Shown piece by piece: positions 17,329 to 25,823 of a stretch of 64,000 bases of DNA. The notes below the pieces were generated by a model that was not told where the DNA came from, searched no databases, and worked only from the letters and a program-made list of their open reading frames with translations. The DNA is taken from NCBI RefSeq assembly GCF_036173065.1, contig NZ_CP108041.1, positions 2,483,001-2,547,000 on the forward strand, in the 5' to 3' direction. Source of the DNA: Rhodococcus sp. NBC_00297 (GTDB lineage: Bacteria > Actinomycetota > Actinomycetes > Mycobacteriales > Mycobacteriaceae). Each line of letters begins with the position of its first letter. The first letter of the stretch is position 1. The position numbers and the translations under genes were made by a program.

Positions 17329-18225
17329 TTATCCCCGTCCGATTCGTCCCTCGGCAGGTGAGGTTGCGGCCCCCGGACGGTCGGACCAGTCGTGTCCGAA
17401 GCGCGCGACGCAGTGCCAGAGCTGTTTGATGTGCTGATCGTCGTGCTCACCGGTGTTCGCGGCCTGACCGACGATGCACGCGGTGAGACGCCCGTCTCTC
17501 GCCACGGACCGTGCGAGGTCGGCGATGTGTGGTCCGCGGTAGTCGGCGCAGTGATCGAACCGACTCGATGTCAGCTCGAACCCGTGGTGCCACCGCACCG
17601 GAACGGGTGCCCGGCATACGATCGCGTCCAGCTCGGTCCCGCGGAACGACGGGTCGAGAACGAGTGCCTCGACATCGGTGTCGAGTCGTAGCGGTCCGTG
17701 GACATGGGCCTCGATGTAGTCGTCGAGCACGTCGACGTCGTGGTGGGAGAGTGCCGTCTCGACGAGTGGCATGCGCTCACCGGTGCCGAAGGCTGTCGGC
17801 TCGTGGACGGAATCGGGGTAGCAGAAGGTGGTCCGGGGCAGCACGTCTCCGCGGAGCACCAGGTGGGAGGAGCCGAAGCGCACCGATCCGCCCGCGGGCT
17901 CCAGGCGGTGATTCAGCGAGCCGTAGATCGGGCGCTCCGATGCCGGGCCGTGGTCGTACGCCCCACCGAACATCCGGGACTCCCATGCGTGGCGACGACC
18001 GCCGGGCGCAGGATCGAACCCGCCGTTGCTCGTGCCGGTGACGAACTGCGATCGGTACAGGTTCTCCTCGATCAGCACCTCGAGCAATGGTCGGCCGGCC
18101 ACGAGCCGATCGGGATGGAAGTGCACGGTCACTCTCGTCGCCGGCGGCACGGGTGGGCCCGCCTCGACTCGCGACGCGACGTGCGCGAGTGCGAGGAGGC
18201 GTCGGGCACCCGAGGCGTCGACCAC
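17329..18225 (-). CDS. DUF3626-like protein
   Basis: This 298-residue soluble protein has the segments VTVHFHPDR (about 32-40), LYRSQFVTGTSNGG and RPIYGSLNHR, followed by HDVDVLDDYIEAHVHG, which I recognise as DUF3626. Several conserved His and Asp residues suggest a metal-dependent enzyme, possibly with toxin-like use in other bacteria, but no activity is known to me. It starts at a GTG at 18225 and heads the unit with the two membrane proteins. It is divergent from the Nit1C operon. Confidence 0.65.
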   Translation of the reverse strand: MVDASGARRLLALAHVASRVEAGPPVPPATRVTVHFHPDRLVAGRPLLEVLIEENLYRSQFVTGTSNGGFDPAPGGRRHAWESRMFGGAYDHGPASERPIYGSLNHRLEPAGGSVRFGSSHLVLRGDVLPRTTFCYPDSVHEPTAFGTGERMPLVETALSHHDVDVLDDYIEAHVHGPLRLDTDVEALVLDPSFRGTELDAIVCRAPVPVRWHHGFELTSSRFDHCADYRGPHIADLARSVARDGRLTACIVGQAANTGEHDDQHIKQLWHCVARFGHDWSDRPGAATSPAEGRIGRG

Positions 18226-18395
18226 ACTCCGACGGTAACGCGGCGGTGTGTCGTCGGGGTTACGCGAGTGAGCAGGACGAAACAGGGCGTTGTTCCGCGG
18301 GTGACCATCCGGACATCGAGCGGGCCTGTACTGGTGTCAGCGGGACGGACGTCTCCGCACCCGAGTACTCGCTCACTCATCTTCCGGAGGTTCCC

Positions 18396-18920
18396 GTGGC
18401 CGCGTTCGATCAGACCATCCTCGAAAACATGTCCGCCTCACTCGCCGAGATCCCGCACCCGTCACTCCCCAAGGGCAGCAACATCTACGGCGGAACCAAG
18501 ATCTTCCCGGACTACAAGGCGGAGGACGGCGAGTCGTACTTCACCCTCGTGCACGGCATCGCCCACGAGTCGTCGGTGAGCTTCGTCGCCGTGCTGCAGG
18601 CGACGCGCGCTCTGCGCAAGGGCTACGAGTCGGCGATGTACTTCTACGGTCCCGGTGCCATCAACTGCCTGGCGACCCGCGGCTTCCCCACCACCGGAGA
18701 CTCCGGTTTCCCCGGCGAGCAGAACATCAACGACGCTCTCGCGACGTTCATCTCGGAGGGCGGCACCGTGTTCTGTTGCCGATTCGGGCTCGCGCTGCAC
18801 GGCGGCCGCGAGGAAGACCTCATCGAGGGCGTCGTGCCCGCGCACCCGCTGGACGTGCAGGACGCGTTGATCCACTACGCCCGCAAGGGCGCGATCATCA
18901 ACTCCACGTACATGGTCTGA
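18396..18920 (+). CDS. nitB: MSMEG_0572/Sll0783 family nitrogen-starvation response protein (NitB)
   Basis: This 174-residue protein is the first gene of the Nit1C cluster. It matches the MSMEG_0572/Sll0783 family throughout (NIYGGTKIFPDYKAEDGES, YFYGPGAINCLATRGFP, FCCRFGLALHGGREEDLIEG). Sll0783 is induced by nitrogen starvation in Synechocystis, and the cluster supports cyanide use in Pseudomonas fluorescens NCIMB 11764. The molecular function is unknown; the fold resembles small DsrE-like proteins, which is only an impression. CCGGAGG five bases before the GTG at 18396 sets the start. The 170-base leader region shows no clear GlnR site. Confidence 0.88.
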   Translation: MAAFDQTILENMSASLAEIPHPSLPKGSNIYGGTKIFPDYKAEDGESYFTLVHGIAHESSVSFVAVLQATRALRKGYESAMYFYGPGAINCLATRGFPTTGDSGFPGEQNINDALATFISEGGTVFCCRFGLALHGGREEDLIEGVVPAHPLDVQDALIHYARKGAIINSTYMV

Positions 18921-18932
18921 GGTGAGACGGCG

Positions 18933-20036
18933 ATGTCCGACGTTCGACTGCAGACCCCGACCGGCCTCCGGCCTTCCCGCTCGACCAGGAACCACCGGGT
19001 CGATCTGGCCCTGCTCGGTATCCGTGGGACCCCACCGGTGCGCCGCACCGCGGGTGCGGGACCGAGCGACGACGGCCACGTGAGCATCGACGGACTCGGT
19101 GCAGCGCTGCCCCGCAATCCGTCGAGCCCCTACGTCCTGGACGGCGATCGGGTGCTGTTCGACGGGGACGACATCGGACTGGACATCGCCGCCATCGCCC
19201 GGCCGGCCTTCTACGACCTCACCACCGACGACGGTGTGCCCTACGAGAAGCTCGCCAAGCTCCACGGCAAGGGGGTGCTGGCCACGACCGTGGTCCAGAC
19301 CTGCATTCGCTACGACGAGTCGCAACGGTGTCGGTTCTGCTCCATCGAGGAGTCGTTGCGCAGCGGCGCCACCGTGGCGGTGAAGAAGCCCGCCGATCTC
19401 GCCGCCGTGGCCGAGGCGGCGGTGCGACTCGACGGCATCACCCAGATGGTCATGACGACCGGGACCTCGGCGGGCCGAGATCGCGGGGCGTTGCACCTGG
19501 CACGCTGCGTCCGCGCGGTGCGCGCCGTGCTCCCCGACCTGCCGATCCAGGTGCAGTGCGAACCGCCCGGTGATCTCGCGACCCTCACCGAGTTGTACGA
19601 CGCCGGCGCACGGTCCATCGGTATCCACGTCGAGTCCCTGGACGAGGACGTGCGGCGCCGCTGGATGCCGGGCAAGGCGTCGGTCTCGCTCGACGAGTAC
19701 CGCGCGGCATGGGTGGAGGCGGTGCGTGTCTTCGGACGCAACCAGGTGTCGACGTATCTGCTGGTCGGGCTCGGCGAGGACCCGGACGAGGTGGTTCGCG
19801 GCGCCACCGAGCTGATCGCGATGGGGGTCTATCCCTTCGTCGTCCCGTTCCGGCCACACCCGGGGACCCTCGCGGTGGACGTCGACGGGGCCGGGGCGCC
19901 GTCCGCCGAGCTGTTGACGGACGTGAGCACTCGGGTGGCCGCGGCACTGGTGGACGCGGAGATGCTGGGGACCGACCAGAAGGCCGGGTGCGCAGCGTGT
20001 GGTGCGTGCAGCGTCCTGCAGACGATGGGTGGCTGA
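18933..20036 (+). CDS. nitD: MSMEG_0568 family radical SAM protein (NitD)
   Basis: This 367-residue enzyme should bind a 4Fe-4S cluster and S-adenosylmethionine. The cysteines lie in TCIRYDESQRCRFCS, giving CX8CX2C instead of the usual CX3CX2C; the GTSAG segment after it fits SAM binding. A second group, CX2CX2C, stands near the C-terminus (GCAACGACS) and may carry another cluster. The barrel has VQCEPPGD and IGIHVESLDEDVRRRWMPGK. It starts 12 bases after nitB and ends one base before the next ATG, so it is part of the operon. The reaction is unknown. Confidence 0.9.
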   Translation: MSDVRLQTPTGLRPSRSTRNHRVDLALLGIRGTPPVRRTAGAGPSDDGHVSIDGLGAALPRNPSSPYVLDGDRVLFDGDDIGLDIAAIARPAFYDLTTDDGVPYEKLAKLHGKGVLATTVVQTCIRYDESQRCRFCSIEESLRSGATVAVKKPADLAAVAEAAVRLDGITQMVMTTGTSAGRDRGALHLARCVRAVRAVLPDLPIQVQCEPPGDLATLTELYDAGARSIGIHVESLDEDVRRRWMPGKASVSLDEYRAAWVEAVRVFGRNQVSTYLLVGLGEDPDEVVRGATELIAMGVYPFVVPFRPHPGTLAVDVDGAGAPSAELLTDVSTRVAAALVDAEMLGTDQKAGCAACGACSVLQTMGG

Positions 20037-20037
20037 C

Positions 20038-21435
20038 ATGAGCACCGAACTGTCGATCCTCACCGGGGCACCCACCGTCGGCGCTGCCCCATTCCTCGTC
20101 CGGCCGGCCGAGTCGGCGGCCGATCTCGCCGCCTATCACCGTCTTCGACGCGAGTCGTTCGTCGTCGAGCAGGGCTTGTTCTCGGGTACCGACCGGGACG
20201 GCGTCGACGACGATCCGCGCGCGGTCGTCCTTCTCGCGACCGCCCCCGACGGCACCGTCCTCGGCGGGGTCCGGGTGGCTCCCTGCACGGACGTCGACCT
20301 GGGATGGTGGTCGGGCAGCCGCCTCGTCGTCGCGCGGGAGAAGCGTAGTCGCGCAGTGGGACCCGCTCTGATCCGAGCCGCCTGCGCTCATGTGGAGACG
20401 GCCGGGGTGGTGCGGTTCGACGCCACCGTGCAGTCTCGCCACGTCCCGATGTTCACGGCGCTCGGGTGGACCGCCACCGGCCCCACCGTGCTGGCCGGCG
20501 CCCCGCACGAGACGATGCGCTGGACCATCGACACGGTGGCACGTCTCGTCCGGTCGACCAAGGCCGTGCTCGCAACTGTGCTGGCGCCCCTGGCCACTGC
20601 GCCACTGGGGTTGGGGGCGAGTGGTTTCCGAGGCGACGACGGAGTGCCGGTGCCCGGCTCCGACATCATCGCCGCGTGCGACGCCATCGTGCCCTCGATG
20701 GTCGAGCGCGACCCGGAGTGGGCCGGATGGTGTGCCGCCCTGGTGAATCTGAACGATCTGTCCGCCATGGGTGCGACCCCGGTGGGCATGCTGGACGCCG
20801 TCGGCGCTCCGACGACGTCGCTCCTCACCCGCGTGATCCGGGGCCTCGCCCGCGCCAGTGACGCGTGGGGGGTTCCCGTGCTCGGCGGCCACACCCAGGT
20901 GGGTGTGCCGGCGGCGCTGTCGGTCACGGCACTCGGACGGACGTCGTCGCCGGTGCGTGCGGGCGGCGGTGAGGTCGGTGACGAGCTGAGTCTCACCGCC
21001 GACCTCGGGGGCGGCTGGCGACCCGGTTACCACGGCCTGCAGTGGGATTCGACCTCCGCACGCTCCGGGTCGGACCTCCGCGAGATGGGCTCGTTCGTGG
21101 CCCGGGCAGCTCCTCGTGCGGCGAAGGACGTCAGCATGGCGGGGCTCGCGGGCACCGTCGGCATGCTGGCCGAGGCATCCGGTACGGGCGCCGAGATCGA
21201 CGTCGCCCGCATACCCCGACCCGGCGGTGCCGACCTCGGCCGATGGATCACGTGCTTCCCCGGGTTCGCGATGATCACCGCGGACCGCCCCGGACGTCGG
21301 CTCCCGCCGGCCGGTCCGGCGACATCGGCCGCCTGCGGCCGCCTCACCTCGGAGCCGGGATTCACCTTGCGGTGGCCCGACGGCGCCACCACCTCGGCGG
21401 TCTCCGCCGCAGTCACAGGATTGGGACCAGCATGA
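20038..21435 (+). CDS. MSMEG_0567-type fusion: GNAT acetyltransferase plus AIR synthase-like protein (NitE-NitF)
   Basis: The 465-residue protein joins two genes that are separate in cyanobacteria (sll0786 and sll0787). Residues 1-165 are a GNAT domain (RPAESAADLAAYHRLRRESFVVEQ, RVAPCTDVDLG). From about 175 it is an AIR-synthase (PurM-like) domain with LVNLNDLSAMGATPVGMLDAV and VLGGHTQVG, the ATP- and Mg-binding segments of that fold. The mycobacterial member is also fused. A role in making or activating a small-molecule cofactor for the pathway is inference. The end overlaps the nitrilase start (ATGA). Confidence 0.88.
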   Translation: MSTELSILTGAPTVGAAPFLVRPAESAADLAAYHRLRRESFVVEQGLFSGTDRDGVDDDPRAVVLLATAPDGTVLGGVRVAPCTDVDLGWWSGSRLVVAREKRSRAVGPALIRAACAHVETAGVVRFDATVQSRHVPMFTALGWTATGPTVLAGAPHETMRWTIDTVARLVRSTKAVLATVLAPLATAPLGLGASGFRGDDGVPVPGSDIIAACDAIVPSMVERDPEWAGWCAALVNLNDLSAMGATPVGMLDAVGAPTTSLLTRVIRGLARASDAWGVPVLGGHTQVGVPAALSVTALGRTSSPVRAGGGEVGDELSLTADLGGGWRPGYHGLQWDSTSARSGSDLREMGSFVARAAPRAAKDVSMAGLAGTVGMLAEASGTGAEIDVARIPRPGGADLGRWITCFPGFAMITADRPGRRLPPAGPATSAACGRLTSEPGFTLRWPDGATTSAVSAAVTGLGPA

Positions 21436-22340
21436 ACGACGTAACTCTCTCGGTGGCGTCCGAGCGCTTCGGCCGCGACATGGACGAGTCGTACGCCACC
21501 ATCGAGCGCACCATCGCGGAAGCACGGCGACGCGGCAGCGCGCTGCTGGTCCTGCCGGAGGCGTGCCTCGGGGGCTACCTCCCGAGTCTGGGAGGCGGAG
21601 ACGAGTCGGAGGAGAAGCGCCGCACCCGGCTGCAGAACCTGCCGCCGGCCCTCGAGCTGGACGGTCCGGAGATCGCGCGAGTGTCGGCGATGGCCGGGGA
21701 CATGGTGGTGACCTTCGGTTTCTGTGAGGCGGACGGTCTCACGCGGTACAACGCCGCGGTGACGGTGCACGGTGACGGGGTGCTGGGCTCGTACCGCAAG
21801 GTGCACCAGCCGCTGGGCGAGAACCTCTGCTACTCGGCGGGATCCGAGTACCGCGCCTTCGACACCCCGGTCGGCCGGATGGGCATGCAGATCTGTTACG
21901 ACAAGGCGTTTCCCGAGGCGGCGCGGGAGATCGCACTCGACGGGGCCGAGATCATCACCTCGCTGTCGGCATGGCCGACCTCGCGAACGGGTCGCGCTGC
22001 GAACATGGCCGACGATCGATGGAAGCTGCGCTTCGACATCTACGACCAGGCGCGAGCACTGGAGAACCAGGTCGTGTGGATCGCGTCCAATCAGGCCGGG
22101 TCCTTCGGGTCGCTGGACTTCGTGTGCAGCGCCAAGATCGTCGGTCCGGGAGGGGAGATCCTCGCCGGCACGGGCGTCGAACCCGGCCTGGCGACAGCGA
22201 CTCTCGATGTGCAGAAGGCGATCGCGGCGGCTCGTGGAGGTGGCATGTACAACCTTCGGGACCGCCGTCCGTCCGTGTACGGGACCCTCGTCGACGGCGA
22301 CAGCATGTCTCGGGTGGACCGGGTGATGAGCCGTGCCTGA
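21432..22340 (+). CDS. nitC: Nit1C nitrilase with complete catalytic triad (NitC)
   Basis: This 302-residue carbon-nitrogen hydrolase converts nitriles to carboxylate and ammonia; in P. fluorescens NCIMB 11764 the orthologue is required for cyanide assimilation. The triad is present: Glu43 in LPEACLGG, Lys123 in YRKVHQP and Cys155 in MQICYDKAFPEAAR. The WPTSRTGRAANMADDRWKL and ALENQVVWIASNQ segments agree with the family. The protein is in the normal size range. Both ends overlap neighbours (4 and 8 bases), so it is translationally coupled. A second, altered copy lies 1.5 kb downstream. Confidence 0.92.
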   Translation: MNDVTLSVASERFGRDMDESYATIERTIAEARRRGSALLVLPEACLGGYLPSLGGGDESEEKRRTRLQNLPPALELDGPEIARVSAMAGDMVVTFGFCEADGLTRYNAAVTVHGDGVLGSYRKVHQPLGENLCYSAGSEYRAFDTPVGRMGMQICYDKAFPEAAREIALDGAEIITSLSAWPTSRTGRAANMADDRWKLRFDIYDQARALENQVVWIASNQAGSFGSLDFVCSAKIVGPGGEILAGTGVEPGLATATLDVQKAIAAARGGGMYNLRDRRPSVYGTLVDGDSMSRVDRVMSRA

Positions 22341-22617
22341 GATGACCTTCACCGTCCAGTGGCCCAACGGGTGCCGCCAACAGTGCTACTCACCGTCACT
22401 CGTCGTCCGTGACCATCTCACGGTCGGGACGCGCTACGAGATCTCCGACTTCGTGCAGCGCAGTCGACTCGCGCTCACCGAGGCCAGTGACCGGGTGCGG
22501 GCCAAGTACGGCTTCGCGTGTACCTCGGCAGCGGCGACTCTGCGCGAGATCGAGACCACCGCAGCGGCGTTCGACCGCGGCACCGTGCACGTGCTCGACC
22601 TGGGAGGAGCGCGATGA
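22333..22617 (+). CDS. nitG: MSMEG_0570 family nitrogen-starvation response protein (NitG)
   Basis: The 94-residue protein matches the MSMEG_0570 family: MTFTVQWPNGCRQQCYSPSL at the start, then TRYEISDFVQRSRLALTEASDRVRAKYGFACTSA. It contains three cysteines and no known motif. Function is unknown; the gene is a regular partner in Nit1C clusters. It starts inside the end of nitC and ends with an ATGA overlap into the flavoprotein gene. The GTG at 22333 is the only start that keeps the family N-terminus. Confidence 0.87.
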   Translation: MPEMTFTVQWPNGCRQQCYSPSLVVRDHLTVGTRYEISDFVQRSRLALTEASDRVRAKYGFACTSAAATLREIETTAAAFDRGTVHVLDLGGAR

Positions 22618-23867
22618 CCGAGCATCACACCGTGATCGTGATCGGCGCGGGCCAGGCGGGGCTGTCCATGAGCTGGCACCTGACCCGACGCGGTGTCGAC
22701 CATGTCGTCCTCGAACGGGACACCATCGCCCACGAGTGGCTGGACGGGCGGTGGGACAACTTCACCCTGGTGACACCGAACTGGCAGTGCGTCCTGCCCG
22801 GGTACGCCTACGACGGCGACGATCCCGACGGATTCATGACCCGAGACCTGGTGTACGACTTCGTGCGTCGCTACGCCGACTCGTTCGGCGCTCCGGTCCG
22901 CGAACACGTCGCGGTGCTGTCGGTGCAGCAGGCACCCGGCGGCGGCCACGTCGTGTCGACCTCCGCCGGGTCGATGACCGCGGATCAGGTCGTGGTGGCC
23001 GTCGGTGGCTACCACGTCCCGTGGATTCCACGCCTCGCCGAGCGAGTGCCGGAGACGATCACGCAGATCCACTCGTCGGGGTACCGCAGCGCGGCGGCGC
23101 TTCCTCCGGGTGGGGTCCTGGTGGTCGGTACCGGGCAGTCCGGCGCGCAGATCGCCGAGGATCTGCACCTCGAGGGCAGGCAGGTGCACCTCGTCGCGGG
23201 GTCCGCGCCTCGTGTCGCCCGCTTCTACCGCGGACGGGACTGCGTCGCGTGGCTGCAGGACATGGGGGTGTACGACGTGTCGATCTCCGAACACGCCGGC
23301 GGACTCTCCAAGCGGGAGAGCACGAACCACTACGTGACCGGGCGGGACGGCGGACGCGACATCGACCTGCGTGCCTTCGCGCTGGACGGGATGCGGCTGT
23401 ACGGGCGGTTGACCGACGTCGGTTCGGACGGTGTCCTGCGTTTCGCGCCGACACTCGAACAGTCACTCGACGCGGCGGACGCGGTGTCGGAGGGCATCAA
23501 GAACGACATCGACGCCTACATCGCCAGGGCGGGACTCGACGCTCCCGTCGAGGAGCGCTACACACCGGTCTGGCGGCCCGAGTCGGAACCCACCGAGCTC
23601 GATCTCGAGGCGGCGGGCGTCACGTCCGTCGTGTGGGCCGTCGGCTTTCGCCGGGACTACCGCTGGCTGAAGGTCGGGGTGTTCGACGGTGAGGGCCACC
23701 CGGCTCACACCCGCGGTGTGACCGCGGCGGAGGGCCTGTACTTCCTGGGTCTGCCGTGGCAGAACACCTGGGGCTCGGGCCGATTCGCGGCGGTGGCACG
23801 GGATGCGGAGTACCTCGCGGAGCAGATGTCCCCGGCGGTCGGCGCCCGCGTGCCCGCGGCGGTCTGA
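22614..23867 (+). CDS. nitH: MSMEG_0569 family flavin-dependent oxidoreductase (NitH)
   Basis: This 417-residue protein resembles flavoprotein monooxygenases. The FAD Rossmann motif is VIGAGQAGLS (about 9-18), and a second dinucleotide site, VVGTGQSGAQ, lies around 167-176. VLPGYAYDGDDPDGFMTRDLV and the C-terminal LGLPWQNTWGSGRFAAVARDA are family hallmarks. It probably oxidises a pathway intermediate at NAD(P)H expense; the substrate is unknown. GGAGGAGC precedes the ATG. The gap to the next gene is seven bases. Confidence 0.9.
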   Translation: MTEHHTVIVIGAGQAGLSMSWHLTRRGVDHVVLERDTIAHEWLDGRWDNFTLVTPNWQCVLPGYAYDGDDPDGFMTRDLVYDFVRRYADSFGAPVREHVAVLSVQQAPGGGHVVSTSAGSMTADQVVVAVGGYHVPWIPRLAERVPETITQIHSSGYRSAAALPPGGVLVVGTGQSGAQIAEDLHLEGRQVHLVAGSAPRVARFYRGRDCVAWLQDMGVYDVSISEHAGGLSKRESTNHYVTGRDGGRDIDLRAFALDGMRLYGRLTDVGSDGVLRFAPTLEQSLDAADAVSEGIKNDIDAYIARAGLDAPVEERYTPVWRPESEPTELDLEAAGVTSVVWAVGFRRDYRWLKVGVFDGEGHPAHTRGVTAAEGLYFLGLPWQNTWGSGRFAAVARDAEYLAEQMSPAVGARVPAAV

Positions 23868-23874
23868 CCGCGAG

Positions 23875-24738
23875 ATGGCGCCGATCCGGGCGGCGGCGCT
23901 CGCGGGACACTTCGGCCGTGACGTCGAGCGGTCCGTCGAGAAGATCGTGGGCATCATCGAGCAGGGCCATCAGCGGGGCATCGACCTGTTGGTCCTGCCC
24001 GACGCCTGCCTCGGCGGTTACCTCGGTGATCTCGCGCGGCCCGATCTCGAGGAGCTGCCGCCGGCGCTCGACGAGGACGGACCCGAGCTCGCGGTGATCG
24101 CTGCTGCGGCCGGTGCGATGACCGTGTGCGTGGGGTACACCGAGAGGGCGGCCCTGGTCCGTTACAACGCCGCCGTGTGCCTCACGGGCGACGGTGTGTT
24201 GGGTCGTCATCGAAAGGTGCACCAACCGGCGGGGGAGTCGTTGGCCTATGCGGCGGGAGATCGGTTCTCGGCGTTCGACACGCCGGTGGGCAGGATGGGC
24301 ATGCTGATCGACTACGACAAGACATTCCCCGAGGCGGCGCGCACCTTGGCTCTGGACGGTGCGCGCATCATCGCGGCGCTGTCGGCGTGGCCGGCCAGTG
24401 TGACGGACAGGGCGTCGAAGTTGGCCAACGACAGACAGTCTCGCCTGTTCGACCTCTACGACGCCGCCCGGGCAGCCGAGAATCAGGTGGTGCTGCTGTC
24501 GTCCAATCACACGGGGGTGACGGGATCTCTGCGCTTCCTCGGGCAGGCGAAGATCGTCGGTCCCGGCGGCGAGGTCCTGTGCCGGACGCGAGACAAGGGT
24601 GGCCTGGCGTGCTGCGACATCGATGTGGACGCGGAGGTGGACCGGGCCCGTCGGGTGCTGCGTCACCTCGACGAACGACGACCGGACACCTACCACTCAC
24701 AGGCATCGAAGGAGACCACGTGCGTGTCGCCCTCCTGA
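23875..24738 (+). CDS. Nitrilase-fold paralogue lacking catalytic Glu and Cys (probable pseudoenzyme)
   Basis: The 287-residue protein is clearly homologous to NitC along its length (GYLGDLARPDLEELPPALDEDG, KVHQPAGESLAYAAGD, SAFDTPVGRMGM, AAENQVVLLSSN). The catalytic Glu is Asp43 (LPDACLGG, codon 24001-24003) and the nucleophilic Cys is Asp146 (MLIDYDKTFPE, codon 24310-24312); Lys114 is kept. Without Cys it cannot form the thioester, so nitrilase chemistry is not expected. The frame is intact and packed in the operon, so it is not a decaying pseudogene. A regulatory or scaffolding partner of NitC, or a changed reaction, is inference. Confidence 0.85.
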   Translation: MAPIRAAALAGHFGRDVERSVEKIVGIIEQGHQRGIDLLVLPDACLGGYLGDLARPDLEELPPALDEDGPELAVIAAAAGAMTVCVGYTERAALVRYNAAVCLTGDGVLGRHRKVHQPAGESLAYAAGDRFSAFDTPVGRMGMLIDYDKTFPEAARTLALDGARIIAALSAWPASVTDRASKLANDRQSRLFDLYDAARAAENQVVLLSSNHTGVTGSLRFLGQAKIVGPGGEVLCRTRDKGGLACCDIDVDAEVDRARRVLRHLDERRPDTYHSQASKETTCVSPS

Positions 24739-25823
24739 CCTACTCGACGAAACCGCGAGGGGGAGTGGTCCACACCGTCGAACTGGCGGAAGCACTGGCG
24801 CGCGCGGGAGCGGACGTGACGGTGTGGTCCCTGGCGCGCGGCGGCGACGAGGGCTTCTACCGTGCGATCGATCCCGCGGTGACGGTTCGTCTCGTTCCGT
24901 TCCCGGCGCGCGAGGACGAGTCGGTGGGCGATCGCATCCTGCGGTCGATAGTACTGATGCGCAGTGCATTCGACCCGGGTGACGCCGACGTCGTGCATGC
25001 CCAGGACTGCATCACCGCGAACGCCGTCGGACGCTGTGTCCGCACGATCCACCACCTCGAGGAGTTCACGACACCGGAACTCGCCGCCTGCCACGAGCGC
25101 GCGGTCGTCGAGCCCCTCGCCCGCATCTGTGTCTCGCGCGCCGTGGCCGACGAGGTGCGTGCGGGATGGGGGCTGTCGCCGACGGTCATCCCCAACGGGG
25201 TCGACCATGCTCGGTTCGCGGCGGCACGCGGCGACGAGTGGCGCACCCGTCTCGGCCGATACGTCCTCGCGGTCGGTGGCATCGAGCCGCGCAAGGGGAG
25301 CATCGACCTGCTCGAGGCCCACGCCGCGCTTCGAGAGCGGTGTCCGGACGTGGGTCTGGTGTTCGCCGGCGGTGAGACGTTGTTCGACTACCGGGGGTAC
25401 CGGGCGGAGTTCGACACCCGACTCGCGGAACTGGCGGGCAGGCCGGAGGCCGGTCGGTCGACAGGCGACGAGGGGCCCGTACCGCGGGTGCTCGGCACCG
25501 TCGACCACGACGTGCTCCCGTCTCTCGTCGCGGGCGCGTCGGCATTCGCGTTCCTCTCCACCAAGGAAGGCTTCGGGCTGGCCGCGATGGAGGCTCTCGC
25601 CGCCTCGGTTCCCGTCGTGGTGCGGGATCTCCCCGTGTTCCGCGAGGTGTTCGGGGACGCGGTGCGCTACGGCGGCGACGCGGAGGGGACGGCTGCCGCA
25701 CTCGAGGACGCTCTGACGTCGGACGACCGTGCCGCTGCCGGGCGCGCACTGGCTGCCCGCACGAGTTGGGACGACGCCGCGGCCGCTCATCTCGCGTTCT
25801 ACGCAGGGCTCGCGCATCGCTGA
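24720..25823 (+). CDS. MSMEG_0565 family glycosyltransferase
   Basis: This 367-residue GT-B fold (GT4-like) glycosyltransferase closes the operon. The N-terminal half has the acceptor-binding GGVVHTVELAEALARAG; the C-terminal half has VGGIEPRKGSIDLLEAHAAL, FLSTKEGFGLAAMEALA (the EGFGLxxxE nucleotide-sugar motif) and VVVRDLPVFREVFGDAV. It probably adds a sugar to a small molecule made by the other Nit1C proteins. AAGGAG before the GTG at 24720 fixes the start, which lies 19 bases inside the preceding gene. Mycobacterial Nit1C clusters carry the same gene. Confidence 0.88.
   Translation: MRVALLTYSTKPRGGVVHTVELAEALARAGADVTVWSLARGGDEGFYRAIDPAVTVRLVPFPAREDESVGDRILRSIVLMRSAFDPGDADVVHAQDCITANAVGRCVRTIHHLEEFTTPELAACHERAVVEPLARICVSRAVADEVRAGWGLSPTVIPNGVDHARFAAARGDEWRTRLGRYVLAVGGIEPRKGSIDLLEAHAALRERCPDVGLVFAGGETLFDYRGYRAEFDTRLAELAGRPEAGRSTGDEGPVPRVLGTVDHDVLPSLVAGASAFAFLSTKEGFGLAAMEALAASVPVVVRDLPVFREVFGDAVRYGGDAEGTAAALEDALTSDDRAAAGRALAARTSWDDAAAAHLAFYAGLAHR

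Noticed and set aside
18226-18395. GlnR boxes before the Nit1C operon (GTTAC near 18260, GAAAC near 18279, GTGAC near 18301)
   Set aside because: The half-sites do not keep the 11-bp spacing of GTnAC-N6-GaAAC; starts are about 20 bases apart and the second partners match poorly. Nitrogen control remains plausible from the gene family but is not shown by sequence.
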